A DNA stretch of 64,000 nucleotides from Bacillota bacterium (GCA_023386815.1 JAEWIZ010000020.1:1-64000); one strand, 5' to 3'. Positions 18,614-28,352 are shown, numbered from the stretch's first letter. The notes: a model not told the origin generated them from the sequence alone. A program made the numbers and translations.

Positions 18614-20101
18614 TTATATAAGAGGCCTTACTGCCCCGTATAAGCCACGGTATTTTTCATACATCTCTAGATACATCTGGTGCTGCTCTTCTCTTGGATA
18701 ATAGTAGGAATCAATCTTTACCATATGTTCCTTAGCATCCTCTAAATCCCGAAAACACCCAACCACGATTCCCGTCAACATGGCACTTCCTACCGTTCCT
18801 GCCTCATCGGATTCCAGTGTCGCCACAGGAATTCCAAGTGCATCCGCCTTCATCTGCATCCATACCTTTGAGTGAGCTCCACCGCCGGTGGCATGAAGCA
18901 TCTGATAATGGATACCTGCCTGGGATAGCCTCTCAGCATTTAGCATCATTTCATATACCACACCTTCCATACAGGCTTGATAAATATCATTTACCGTATG
19001 AGCTAAGGTAAGACCAACCATTGCTCCCTTCGAGCCAATATCCATGTAAGGAGTTGCTGCACCTGCGAAATGGGGTAATACCAGAATTCCTGTTGGCTCG
19101 TCCTTTTCCTTCTTTTCCAGCAACTCAAACACCGATTTACCTGATATCTTTGCATCGGCTGCCTCCTGCTTTGCTAAGGTATTGATACACCAGGAGATTA
19201 AGGATCCTCCCGTATAGGAAAAGGCATAGCATACATATTTTCCTGGAATAATGTAGGGTACAATGGAATAATTTCCGTCAAACATCACCTTATTTTCTGG
19301 GATTTTATCAAATACCGGAGTGATACACTCTACCGTACCCGCCCCGTCTACTGCTTTGTCACAATCAAAAACCCCGGAACCGATAGCTGCTGCCACCTGG
19401 TCATGGCTGATAGATACTATCATTGTATCCTCTGACAGACCCGTCTGTTTTGCTATCTCCCTTGTAACCTTTCCTGCAGCAGTACCTGTGGGTACCGGTC
19501 TGGAAAATAAGTTCTTTGCAATCCCGGCAGCTTCAAAGATCTCATCACTCCAATTTAGTCTACGGATGTCAAAGGCCATGGTACGGGAGGCCAGGGAATA
19601 GTCAATCTGGGAGATTCCACTCAGTAGATATACGATATAATCCTCCACCAAAAATACATGTCTTGCATCCCGGTAAATATCCGGTTTATGCTTTTTCACC
19701 CACATGAGCTTTGCGATACTGAACATCTCGTGAGGCTTTAAGCCTGTGATATTCGCGATTGCTTCCTGCCCCAGCTTTTCCACGAGTTCTGCACATTCCT
19801 GTGCGCCCCTGGGATCGGTGTAAAGCATTGATGGTAATAATGGAATCCCTTCCTGATCTGTGATGACAAAGGTTTCACCAAAGCTTGTTACACCAATTCC
19901 TGCAATGTCAGGGTATTTGGCTGCCATGACTTTGATTACTTCAAAAACTCCCTCTCTGATGGCAGAGGCGTCCACTTCATGCTCACTTTTCCCACGCTGT
20001 ACCGGATAGTCACAGTACGCTTTCTCTAAATAAGTCCCTCTTTCATTAAACACCGTCAATTTACATCCGGTGGTTCCAATATCAAGACCTGCTATCTTCA
20101 A
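18614..20101 (-). CDS. FGGY-family carbohydrate kinase
   Basis: About 495 residues. The N-terminal phosphate loop KIAGLDIGTTGCKLTVF and the C-terminal ATP-binding ATGGGAHSKVWMQMKAD are those of FGGY kinases. HDQVAAAIGSG and GAGTVEC are in the middle. It should phosphorylate the ketose made by the neighbouring isomerase; xylulokinase and fuculokinase are the nearest names but the substrate is open. The start is a TTG at 20101 with GGAGG 6 nt before it; another TTG at 20107 is too close to the ribosome site. Confidence 0.87.
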   Translation of the reverse strand: MKIAGLDIGTTGCKLTVFNERGTYLEKAYCDYPVQRGKSEHEVDASAIREGVFEVIKVMAAKYPDIAGIGVTSFGETFVITDQEGIPLLPSMLYTDPRGAQECAELVEKLGQEAIANITGLKPHEMFSIAKLMWVKKHKPDIYRDARHVFLVEDYIVYLLSGISQIDYSLASRTMAFDIRRLNWSDEIFEAAGIAKNLFSRPVPTGTAAGKVTREIAKQTGLSEDTMIVSISHDQVAAAIGSGVFDCDKAVDGAGTVECITPVFDKIPENKVMFDGNYSIVPYIIPGKYVCYAFSYTGGSLISWCINTLAKQEAADAKISGKSVFELLEKKEKDEPTGILVLPHFAGAATPYMDIGSKGAMVGLTLAHTVNDIYQACMEGVVYEMMLNAERLSQAGIHYQMLHATGGGAHSKVWMQMKADALGIPVATLESDEAGTVGSAMLTGIVVGCFRDLEDAKEHMVKIDSYYYPREEQHQMYLEMYEKYRGLYGAVRPLI

Positions 20102-20150
20102 AATCAACCTCCGTTCGCATCAAGAATTCCTGCTTTCATCAATCAGTTAT

Positions 20151-21551
20151 TTAGTCTATGGATACAACATCATAATTCAAATAGGTCTTGAAAGCCTCTT
20201 CCAATGCCCACTTCATATGTCCGACACCGATGGAGGTATGATGCTTGAAGCCTCCTCTTGCCAATCGAATTAATTTGTCTTGAAGCTCTGGAATCTCAGC
20301 AACTCCGGCGCAGCCAAAGAATCCATCTTCGATGACGTCATCAGTCATACTGCCTTCACTTGCATAGATTGTTAATTTGCCATCTTCCGTCTTGCAATTA
20401 GAGAAGGTCATCGGGAATGATTTAATCCGGCCTTCGTTAGAGCCCCAGCCTGAACCCGGATCATCTTTTGCAAACATCTTATGTTCGGTTACGGTTCCCT
20501 CTCCAGCCATTAACGTCTGTGCTACCGGTCCGCAGTGGAACAGAATAACCTTATTCTCGTCATTTCCATAATTATTGTTCCAATCAAGTACCGTGGTTGG
20601 TTCACCGGAAGCCAGATTCATAGCACGCATTGTGATCGCTGAGCATAAATCAATCTCACAGGAAGCCACAATACCTCGGTCGTTGAGTTCGCTGAGTAAT
20701 ACACAAGGACAGACGCGAAGAATCGTCTCCATTTCATTCCAGCAACGAAGGGTGATAGCATCCAGGTTATATTTTTCTATGTATTCGTCAATTACGACAC
20801 TGATTTTAGCGAGGGTTAATTTATTCTTTAATGGCACCAAGGTAAAGTTTGTGTAGTTCTCCAGTCTTGTTACCTTATCAAGTACCTTCTGATCATCATC
20901 CTCCATCTTCTGCACCAGATAGATCAGCTCTGACAAATCAAAGGATTCTACATTGATACCGTGCTTTTGTAATGCAATTTCATCAAAGCGAACGGTTTTA
21001 AAGGCTGTTGTTCTGGCACCGATACAACCCACATTAAATCTCTTCATACCATTTACTACACGGCATACCATGGCGAATTCTCTTAAGTTCTCCGCGAAAT
21101 CTACAGAAAGGGGATGAACCACATGGGGTTTCATAACAGTAAAGGGAACCCGGTACTGAGTGAATACATCTGTTACGGAGAATTTACCGCAATAAGCATC
21201 TCTACGGTATTTAAAGTCCATCTTCCCGATTTCATCCGGATAAGCTTGCATTAAGATAGGAACTCCGGCATCCTGTAACGCGGTGATTGCACCGTTTTCA
21301 TCAACGAAGATTGGCATACAGAAGATAACACCGTCATATTGTCCCTCATGCTGCTTCAGCCATTTTGCATAAATACGTCCCTCTTCCCTTGTTTCAACCG
21401 CGCCATATCTGGTTGCATTTACATCCATCATGATGTAATCAAAGCCAGCCTCCGTCACTGCCTTTACCATCTCGTTACGGGCATTCAAGATTAATTCTCC
21501 TGGCATAAAGCCTCTGTTCCCAAAGCATAAAGCAAATGTTGTCTTCTTCAT
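20151..21551 (-). CDS. L-fucose/L-arabinose isomerase-family protein
   Basis: A 466-residue aldose-ketose isomerase of the FucI/AraA-like family. Likely metal ligands are the Glu and Asp in SCEIDLCSAITM and a late His in KHHTSIGVGH. It is shorter than E. coli FucI (about 590 residues), as in many clostridial members. It is first in the operon after a 562-nt regulatory gap, with GGAGG before the ATG. With the kinase and aldolase it forms the usual isomerise-phosphorylate-cleave route. The sugar is not identifiable. Confidence 0.82.
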   Translation of the reverse strand: MKKTTFALCFGNRGFMPGELILNARNEMVKAVTEAGFDYIMMDVNATRYGAVETREEGRIYAKWLKQHEGQYDGVIFCMPIFVDENGAITALQDAGVPILMQAYPDEIGKMDFKYRRDAYCGKFSVTDVFTQYRVPFTVMKPHVVHPLSVDFAENLREFAMVCRVVNGMKRFNVGCIGARTTAFKTVRFDEIALQKHGINVESFDLSELIYLVQKMEDDDQKVLDKVTRLENYTNFTLVPLKNKLTLAKISVVIDEYIEKYNLDAITLRCWNEMETILRVCPCVLLSELNDRGIVASCEIDLCSAITMRAMNLASGEPTTVLDWNNNYGNDENKVILFHCGPVAQTLMAGEGTVTEHKMFAKDDPGSGWGSNEGRIKSFPMTFSNCKTEDGKLTIYASEGSMTDDVIEDGFFGCAGVAEIPELQDKLIRLARGGFKHHTSIGVGHMKWALEEAFKTYLNYDVVSID

Positions 21552-22113
21552 TCTTTTCCTCCAATTCTACCGCCTTGAGCAGTATCCTTCTTTGTTAATT
21601 TCGTTGTTATAATTTCTTTATCATACATTCTTTTACACGTTCTTTTTAATACATTGTTACTAACCCACTTGGGGTGATACCTCATCTTTTGATCAGATAT
21701 TTCTGCTTATAATCCTATCTTATCGAAATCCATGATCACTTTATATGGGCTTTTGAACATTTTACTTTGATTTTGTTCACCTTAAGAAATCATATTAATA
21801 TTTTTGTACCTGGCAATTATCTCTTACTTCTTTTCACTACCGATGATTTGGGGACTTTTTCTTTTCCGAACCGATTTTTATCTAAAGATAAAAGTATACT
21901 TTGTTTTTGATTTATCTTGTGGTAAAATCATAGCTGTATTATAAATTGCTGTATCCGTACATCTCCCTGTTCCAACACAACTAATTAAAAAATCCTTTGT
22001 ACGTACATAGCAGTATTCGAACATATCCACTTTTAAACTAACCTGTATTAGAACATATCTGCACAAGACATATCAATACCAGAATAATCCTTAGAGAACC
22101 GGAGGCCTACACT
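21552..22113. promoter_or_regulatory. Divergent regulatory region with a 15-bp direct repeat
   Basis: 562 nt between the isomerase and the PocR-AraC regulator. GTATTCGAACATATC (22013-22027) and GTATTAGAACATATC (22045-22059) differ at one base and are 32 bp apart, about three helical turns. This is the spacing expected of AraC-family half-sites. No gene is seen in the rest. Confidence 0.55.
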
Positions 22114-22968
22114 ATGGTATTTTCATTTGATCTGAATCGATTGAATCAACTATTAAAGGATTTTTATATTCTTACGAAGATTCGAATTACGGTCTTTAAT
22201 TCTGACTTTATGGAGGTTGCTTCTTATCCAGAGGAACGGGCTTCCTTTTGTAATTTGATTCGTACGGATGAGAAAGCCTTAAAAAAATGTATTACCTGCG
22301 ACCGTGAGGCCTGTAAAAAGGTTAGTAAGCTTCATGTGCCTTACATCTACCAGTGTCATGCCGGACTAACGGAAGCCATTGCCCCAATTCGATTAGGTAA
22401 TATTCTGATTGGATATTTATTTTTCGGACATGTCTTTCCTTACGAAAGCCATGAGATTGGATGGAAGAATATTAAAGATTTGTGCCGAGAATACCAGCTT
22501 GATATGGAAAAGCTTAAGGCTACATGCTATGATCGGCCCATAACCTCCACAGACTATGTGCTTGCAGCATCTCATATATTGGAGTCCGTTGCTTATTATC
22601 TCTGTCTGGAACGAATGGTGGTTATGAAAAATGAGGCTTTGCCGATCCAGATTGATACTTATATTACCGAGCATTTGTCAGAGGATTTAAGCAGTCAGCA
22701 TCTGTGTGAGTATTTTAAGATTAGCAGAACACACCTTTATCACCTATCAAAAGAGAATTTTGGAGTTGGGATTGCTGACCACATTCGCAATCTTCGAATC
22801 AAGAAGGCAAAAAAGTTATTATCCGACCAACCGGATATCAGTATCAGTGAAGTTGCCTCCGCTTGTGGCTTTGATGACTACAATTATTTTATCAGTATGT
22901 TCAAACGGGTGGTTGGGATGCCCCCAAAGCAGTATATGAATAGCATCCCTCCCTCTAATTGGGAGTAA
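22114..22968 (+). CDS. AraC-family regulator with PocR sensory domain
   Basis: 284 residues. The N-terminal 170 form a PocR-type domain with its Cys cluster (KKCITCDREACKK and IYQCHAG), which binds small hydrocarbon-derived ligands such as propanediol or sugars in other bacteria. Residues 190-280 carry the two AraC helix-turn-helix units, ending VVGMPPKQYM. It is the likely activator of the divergent isomerase/kinase/aldolase operon. GGAGG lies 8 nt before the ATG. Confidence 0.88.
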   Translation: MVFSFDLNRLNQLLKDFYILTKIRITVFNSDFMEVASYPEERASFCNLIRTDEKALKKCITCDREACKKVSKLHVPYIYQCHAGLTEAIAPIRLGNILIGYLFFGHVFPYESHEIGWKNIKDLCREYQLDMEKLKATCYDRPITSTDYVLAASHILESVAYYLCLERMVVMKNEALPIQIDTYITEHLSEDLSSQHLCEYFKISRTHLYHLSKENFGVGIADHIRNLRIKKAKKLLSDQPDISISEVASACGFDDYNYFISMFKRVVGMPPKQYMNSIPPSNWE

Positions 22969-22990
22969 TATATAGCTAGAACGCAAAATA

Positions 22991-23037
22991 AAGGCGATCA
23001 ATAATTGACCTTGCTTGATCAATTATGACCGCCTTAT
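22991..23037 (+). terminator. Terminator of the PocR-AraC gene
   Basis: A long stem with small bulges joins AAGGCGATCAATAATTGA (22991 on) to TCAATTATGACCGCCTT (ending 23035), followed by ATCTTTC. Confidence 0.65.
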
Positions 23038-23269
23038 CTTTCAACCAAACCAAAAATCAAAACCAATTTATAAAATCAAATCGCTTTATCACCTCCCAGT
23101 ATCATCCGTCTCGGTCACCAGTCTTCCAGCCTCAATATCTGCTGTTTATTCAACTTAATTGAAGAATGCACGAAAAGGAATCTGTTTTCTAACTATCAAT
23201 GAACTAGCCTACTAGCCCTATATTATAACTTCTATCTTTTCAAACCACTCATTGGGTGATATATTTATC

Positions 23270-23356
23270 TTAGAAAAGGAACAACCGCCCACAAGGTGGT
23301 TGACCAGATGAACAGAATTTCCACCCGTACCGGTCAAGTAACAGGGTGGTTTTTCT
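23270..23356 (+). ncRNA. Relic of a type I antitoxin RNA region
   Basis: CCGCCCACAAGGTGGTTGACC (about 23288-23307, shown in part) followed by a CCACCC/GGGTGG terminator with TTTTT (23321-23355) copies the layout of the antisense RNA at 38.70-38.79 kb. The upstream promoter is weak here. It lies opposite the decayed toxin at 23364-23420. Apart from this and the terminator at 22991, the gap 22969-23610 shows nothing. Confidence 0.4.
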
Positions 23357-23363
23357 ATGTTAA

Positions 23364-23420
23364 CTACTTACAAAACGTAAAAACGAATGTAAGAAATACC
23401 ATTAGGAATATACCAAATGC
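23364..23420 (-). pseudogene. Decayed holin-like type I toxin fragment
   Basis: Read on the minus strand, 18 codons then TAG give AFGIFLMVFLTFVFTFCK. This matches the core SFGMFLLALLTFILLMIR of the toxin at 38.6 kb in length and hydrophobic pattern. No start codon or ribosome site is in frame: a TAG lies two codons upstream, and the nearest ATG (about 23430) is out of frame. A frameshift most likely destroyed the gene. Confidence 0.5.
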
Positions 23421-23610
23421 GGTCTAATCATATAAATTTATATTATAATAAAAAGAGTGTGCTGTAAAACCATCATTTTAATAATTTTACACCCTATATT
23501 TTACTATAATTAGCTGGTATTCAGAAAATCCCAGTTATCCAACTCTTCCGTATTATTTCTGTAGAAATTTGATCCTATTGCACTGTATTATCTTAACGCT
23601 CCATATAATC

Positions 23611-24468
23611 TTATACTCCAGAATACGCTGAGAAACCACCGTCCACAGGAATTACAATACCATTCACAAAGCTGGAGGCATCCTCATTTACCAAGAATAA
23701 CAGCGCTCCCAACAGCTCCTCCGGTTCACCAAAGCGGTTCATAGGGGTGCTATTTATAATCTTCTCTGCACGAGGTGTAAAACCTCCGTCCTCTGTCTTA
23801 AGAAGCGCCTCATTCTGACTGGTCACAAAGAAACCAGGTGCAATGGCATTCACACGGATACCAACCTTGGACATATGCACCGCAAGCCACTGAGTAAAAT
23901 TAGAGATTGCTGCCTTTGCCGCGGAATAAGCTGGAATTTTGGTCAGCGGTGTATAGGCGTTCATGGAGGATACATTAATTATAGTACAACCCTTTCGACC
24001 AATCATGTCCTTGGAAAATACCTGGGATGGAAGCAAGGTTCCAAGGAAGTTAAGGTCAAATACAAAGCGAATTCCCTGTTCATCCAAGTCAAAGAAGGTA
24101 ATAATATCCTCTGCTTTATCTGTTAAATCTTCTGGGTACAGGTATTCCTTTGTGGTGGTGCCCTTCGGGTGATTACCTCCGGCTCCGTTCAGCAAAATAT
24201 CGCAGGCACCAAGCTGTTGAAGAACCAGCTCATGAGCTTTGTTCAGACTTTCTTTGCTAAGTACATCCGCCTCAACACCGATGGCAATACCCCCTGCTGC
24301 CTTTACCTCGTCAGCCTTTCGCTCTGCCTGTGCCAAATTACGATCGAGGATCGCTACCTTGGCACCGCAGGCTGCCAAGGCATCTACCCAGTATCCACCG
24401 AGTACTCCAGCACCTCCAGTGACAACAGCTACTTTATTATTTAAATCCACCAAAAAAGGTAATTTCAT
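23611..24468 (-). CDS. uxuB: Fructuronate reductase / D-mannonate oxidoreductase (SDR type)
   Basis: A 285-residue short-chain dehydrogenase. The cofactor motif VVTGGAGVLGGYW, the NGAGGN motif and the catalytic Ser/Tyr/Lys (NVSSMNAYTP, PAYSAAKAA) are present. Clostridial and Bacillus genomes use such an SDR, unrelated to E. coli UxuB, to reduce D-fructuronate to D-mannonate. Its place next to uxuA and uxaC supports that. The start at 24468 follows AAAGGAAG at workable distance; the ORF extends 7 codons further upstream without a ribosome site. Confidence 0.87.
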   Translation of the reverse strand: MKLPFLVDLNNKVAVVTGGAGVLGGYWVDALAACGAKVAILDRNLAQAERKADEVKAAGGIAIGVEADVLSKESLNKAHELVLQQLGACDILLNGAGGNHPKGTTTKEYLYPEDLTDKAEDIITFFDLDEQGIRFVFDLNFLGTLLPSQVFSKDMIGRKGCTIINVSSMNAYTPLTKIPAYSAAKAAISNFTQWLAVHMSKVGIRVNAIAPGFFVTSQNEALLKTEDGGFTPRAEKIINSTPMNRFGEPEELLGALLFLVNEDASSFVNGIVIPVDGGFSAYSGV

Positions 24469-24490
24469 TCTTCTCATTCTTCCTTTCATT

Positions 24491-24534
24491 TTTATATCTA
24501 GGATAACAACTCTTTTTATCTCTAGGATAATAAC
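24491..24534. repeat. Tandem 20-bp imperfect repeat before uxuB
   Basis: TTTATATCTAGGATAACAAC (24491-24510) and TTTATCTCTAGGATAATAAC (24515-24534) differ at two positions and start 24 bp apart. They lie just upstream of the uxuB start. They may be regulator half-sites or leader structure. Confidence 0.55.
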
Positions 24535-24683
24535 GCTTCTGTCAAACTCTGATTCCTATATTAAATCATGTCTAGCTCTTCTATAATCAGTATCTACACT
24601 ATCCATATTCATTTCAACTACACATTTCTTATAATAAATCCAGAGAATGGCACTAACTGGTTTCTCTATTTCACTTATACTAC

Positions 24684-25730
24684 TTACTTTACCGTCTTCT
24701 CAAGAGTTTCCCAGATACCTGTCAGATACATTGCTCCCAGTGCTCTATCATAGAGCCCATAGCCAGGTCTTCCGGTCTCTCCCCAGATCATTCTGCCGTG
24801 ATCTGGACGAACATAGCCGGTATAATGATTCTTATGAAGCGCCTTTACAATTTCCACAATATCAAGGGAACCGCAAGGAGAAAAATGGGCACTCTCTTCA
24901 AAGCTTCCATCCTCCAACAGCTTCACATTACGGATATGCATAAAGTGGATTCGTCCCATAGCTGAATATTTATCTACCATTCTTACAATGTCATTGAAGC
25001 TGCCGCTTCCTAAGGAACCGGTACAGAAGGTAAGACCATTGTATTTACTGTCTACCAGCTTTAGAAAACGGTCTAAATTCTCTTCGTTTGTAATAATTCT
25101 TGGTAAGCCGAAGATTGGATAGGGCGGATCATCCGGATGAATTGCCATCAGTACTCCGCATTCCTCCGCTACCGGAATGATCTCTTTCAGGAAGTATTCC
25201 AGATTAGACCAAAGCTTTTCTTCATCTACCTCTGCATATTTGGCAAAAATATCCGCCATCTGATCCTTGGTATAGCTGCTGTCCCAGCCTGGCAGTGATA
25301 ATTCTCCGGTTAAGGGATCCATTTTTTCCAGCTGTTCCTTATAGTATACTAATGCTGTAGAGCCATCCTCTAACTCCTTGTCAAGCTGAGTACGGGTCCA
25401 GTCAAATACCGGCATAAAATTGTAGCAGATCACCTTAATTCCTGCCCTTGCCAATCTTCTGATATTCTCTTTGTAATTCTGGATATATTGCTGTCTAGTC
25501 GGCAATCCCAGCTTAATATCTTCATGAACAGGTACACTCTCGATTACTTCATAATGCAGTCCTGCCTTTTCTACCTCTGCTTTTTGTGCCTGAATACTCT
25601 CTTCACTCCATACCTCACCAACCGGTACGTTATAAATTGCAGTTACAATACTGTGCATGTTGGGAATTTGTCTTATATATCCCAATTTAACAGCATCATC
25701 TGCTCCATACCAACGAAATGATAACTTCAT
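24684..25730 (-). CDS. uxuA: Mannonate dehydratase
   Basis: A 348-residue TIM-barrel metalloenzyme that dehydrates D-mannonate to 2-keto-3-deoxygluconate. The opening MKLSFRWYG and IRQIPNMHSIVTAIYN are typical of UxuA, as are CYNFMPVFDWTRT and AIHPDDPPYPIFGLPRI. GGAGG precedes the ATG. It follows uxaC with only 2 nt between stop and start, so the two are translationally linked. Confidence 0.95.
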   Translation of the reverse strand: MKLSFRWYGADDAVKLGYIRQIPNMHSIVTAIYNVPVGEVWSEESIQAQKAEVEKAGLHYEVIESVPVHEDIKLGLPTRQQYIQNYKENIRRLARAGIKVICYNFMPVFDWTRTQLDKELEDGSTALVYYKEQLEKMDPLTGELSLPGWDSSYTKDQMADIFAKYAEVDEEKLWSNLEYFLKEIIPVAEECGVLMAIHPDDPPYPIFGLPRIITNEENLDRFLKLVDSKYNGLTFCTGSLGSGSFNDIVRMVDKYSAMGRIHFMHIRNVKLLEDGSFEESAHFSPCGSLDIVEIVKALHKNHYTGYVRPDHGRMIWGETGRPGYGLYDRALGAMYLTGIWETLEKTVK

Positions 25731-25732
25731 AC

Positions 25733-27130
25733 TTATTCCTCCATTCCTAAATACTTTATAATATTTTTATAACAAATGTCTTCTACAATACTTGTCAGTA
25801 CCTTTTTATCTGAATCGAACTCACCGTTATCCACCAGTTCGCCGATATAGTTACAAAGAATTCTTCTAAAATAATCATGTCTTACATAGGAGAGAAAGCT
25901 TCTGGAATCCGTCAGCATTCCTACGAAATCTGCCAGCATCCCCTGATTCGCTATAGCTGTCAGATGCTTGCTGATCTCCTCTTTATTATCGCAGAACCAC
26001 CAGGCAGGTCCAAATTGCAGCTTACCGGCAATTCCATCCTCAGCAAAACAATGAGGCAGGGCTGACAACACCAGGTTGTCCTTAGAGTTTAAGGTATATA
26101 AGATGGTTTTCGGAAGTCCTTTTCGTCCTTCCATCTCATTAAGCATCTGCGCCAAAGGCTCCATAATATTAAAATCATTCATGATATCATAGCCCGCATC
26201 TACACCAAGTTGTCCAAATCGCTCTGAATTTGTATTGCGGTAGGCTCCGATGTGCAGCTGCATCACCCAACCGACTCTGTGGTACTCGTAAGCTAGTAAC
26301 ACTAAAGTGTGCTGTTTGAACTTTTCTGCCTCTACCTTTGTGATCGGAGCTCCTTGTATTCTTCTTAGGAAAATATCGCTGATCTCCTCCTTCGAAGTTG
26401 GAGCATAACTTAAGCTTTCCAGTGAATGGTCTGACAGTAAGCACCCATTGGTGCAGAAATATTCAATACGATCAACAATCGCCTTTAAGAAGTCAGAGTA
26501 AGTATGAATGGAAAGCCGTGTAACTTCGCTAAGACTAGCGACATAATCCTGAAATCCATCCTTCCCAATATTGAGTGCCTTATCCGGCCGAAAGGTGGGT
26601 CGTACTGTAAAATCCAGCTTCTTCTCCTGGCGGATCAAATGATGGAAAGCCAGGTCATCTAAAGGATCATCTGTAGTGCAGATCAGCTTTACCTTGGATC
26701 TTTGAATCATTTTAACTGGTGATAATGCTTCCTGCTTAATTTTGTTATTACATAGGTGATAGATTTCTTCCGCATTGCTTTCCTTCAAAAGGGGTTCTAC
26801 TCCGAAATAGGTTTGAAGCTCCATATTCGCCCAGTGATATAAGGGACTACCGATTAATCGTTCACAGGTTTTTGCCCATGCAGTAAATTTTGCTAGATTG
26901 CTGCCCTTCCCTGTGATTAACTCCTCCGAAACCCCTGCATAGCGCATTGCCCTCCATTTATAATGATCATATTTTAACCATAGGGCAGAGATATCTGAGA
27001 ATACTTCATCCTCATATATCTCTTTTGCGGAAAGGTGGCAATGATAATCATAAATCGGAGCACTTTTTGCAACATCATGATATAACGTTTCTGCCGTCTT
27101 TCCTTTTAGTAAAAAATGATTGCCAAACAT
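25733..27130 (-). CDS. uxaC: Glucuronate (uronate) isomerase
   Basis: A 465-residue amidohydrolase-fold isomerase that converts D-glucuronate to D-fructuronate, and D-galacturonate to D-tagaturonate. The metal motif HCH is at residues 30-32 in YDYHCHLSAKEI; TDDPLDDL and the late LTDSRSFLSYVRHDYFRR are also typical. The start at 27130 follows AAAAGGAG; the longer frame begins with a basic, unconserved leader. It is first in the uxaC-uxuA-uxuB set. No tagaturonate reductase or altronate dehydratase is in the window, so glucuronate is the supported substrate. Confidence 0.95.
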   Translation of the reverse strand: MFGNHFLLKGKTAETLYHDVAKSAPIYDYHCHLSAKEIYEDEVFSDISALWLKYDHYKWRAMRYAGVSEELITGKGSNLAKFTAWAKTCERLIGSPLYHWANMELQTYFGVEPLLKESNAEEIYHLCNNKIKQEALSPVKMIQRSKVKLICTTDDPLDDLAFHHLIRQEKKLDFTVRPTFRPDKALNIGKDGFQDYVASLSEVTRLSIHTYSDFLKAIVDRIEYFCTNGCLLSDHSLESLSYAPTSKEEISDIFLRRIQGAPITKVEAEKFKQHTLVLLAYEYHRVGWVMQLHIGAYRNTNSERFGQLGVDAGYDIMNDFNIMEPLAQMLNEMEGRKGLPKTILYTLNSKDNLVLSALPHCFAEDGIAGKLQFGPAWWFCDNKEEISKHLTAIANQGMLADFVGMLTDSRSFLSYVRHDYFRRILCNYIGELVDNGEFDSDKKVLTSIVEDICYKNIIKYLGMEE

Positions 27131-27249
27131 AGAATAATTACTCCTTTTCCTATTATATATTAGAAGTTTCATGTCACTTCTGAGTTAATTGTACTGTCAT
27201 TACATCGTTAATGACTTACAGGTTATGTTATTTATTATTTACAATCGTA

Positions 27250-27323
27250 ATTATAGCAGATGGATCGTGAAGACTCCTATGTTTTAAATGCTATTTGACT
27301 TGCAAAAATTGCTGTGATAAAAT
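27250..27323. promoter_or_regulatory. Divergent promoters for uxaC and the AraC gene
   Basis: On the plus strand TTGACT (27295-27300) and TAAAAT (27318-27323) are 17 nt apart. On the minus strand an extended -10, TGCTATAAT, lies at 27250-27258. The 340-nt gap 27131-27470 shows nothing else clear. Confidence 0.6.
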
Positions 27324-27470
27324 GCAAATTAAGAACCAAATAATTCAATATTCTATTTTTAGCTCCAATAGCCGGGATGTACTACGCATGAACAGCGCCT
27401 TTTATCAGAAGTTAAAAGATAATTTCTAACACCTTTACTACGCAATTATTTGAAAGGTTATGGGTTTTTT

Positions 27471-28352
27471 ATGAAGAAGAAAACAACGGTCTATAGCACT
27501 CGCCAAACGATGCTCACCAATGATTATGAGATTTTCCATTACTCCGATCGGGGTCTTGGCAAGGTCAGCCTGCATCATCATGATTTCTATGAATGTTATT
27601 ATTTTATCTCGGGAGATGTTACCTATGTGATTGAGGGCAAGTCCTATCAACTGATGCCCGGAGATATTATTTTGATTAATTCCAAGGAGCTTCATCAGCC
27701 CATTATTAATAATCGAGATGTTCCCTATGAACGTATCGTCATATGGTTAAATAAGAATTTTCTGAATACGCTTTGCAGCGAACAAGCGAATCTAAAGCGT
27801 TGCTTTGAAGACGAGGAGAAGGAGAATGTAATCCGAGCTGATGTGGAAGCTCAGCAGAGCATTCGCGCCATCTTAAATAAACTGTTAAAGCTTGAGGGTT
27901 ATTCCGGAATGGGTCTGGAGCTTTTATACCGGGCATATGTTACGGAGCTTTTAATTCTGCTGAATAATATGCTGTTTTTTAATACGGAGCGTATTAATAT
28001 CAGCTTTGAAAAAAGCAACCTGATCGAGGAAATGATCGAGTACATTAATGCCCATCTGGAGGAAACAATTACCATTGAAGATTTGTCCCAGCAATTCTAT
28101 CTTAGCCGATTCCATCTGTTGCGGGAATTTAAAAAGTATTCAGGGACAACCCTCCATAAATTTATTGTTCAAAAGAAATTAATCCTGGCAAAGGAATTGA
28201 TTCTTCAAGGCATTCCCATTAACCAGGTATATGAACAATGTGGCTTTGGGGACTATTCTAATTTCTTTCGAGCCTTTAAAAATGAATACGGTGTAACTCC
28301 AAAGCAGTTCTTCCAGATCATGTATCAATCCGAAGGCAATGATCCGAAGTAA
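27471..28352 (+). CDS. AraC-family regulator (cupin sensor), likely hexuronate control
   Basis: 293 residues with an N-terminal AraC-binding cupin (VSLHHHDFYECYYF, QLMPGDIILINSKELHQP) and two C-terminal helix-turn-helix units ending GVTPKQFFQ. It is divergent from uxaC, so it probably activates glucuronate genes. ATG at 27471 is used; an in-frame TTG at 27450 lacks a ribosome site. Confidence 0.87.
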   Translation: MKKKTTVYSTRQTMLTNDYEIFHYSDRGLGKVSLHHHDFYECYYFISGDVTYVIEGKSYQLMPGDIILINSKELHQPIINNRDVPYERIVIWLNKNFLNTLCSEQANLKRCFEDEEKENVIRADVEAQQSIRAILNKLLKLEGYSGMGLELLYRAYVTELLILLNNMLFFNTERINISFEKSNLIEEMIEYINAHLEETITIEDLSQQFYLSRFHLLREFKKYSGTTLHKFIVQKKLILAKELILQGIPINQVYEQCGFGDYSNFFRAFKNEYGVTPKQFFQIMYQSEGNDPK

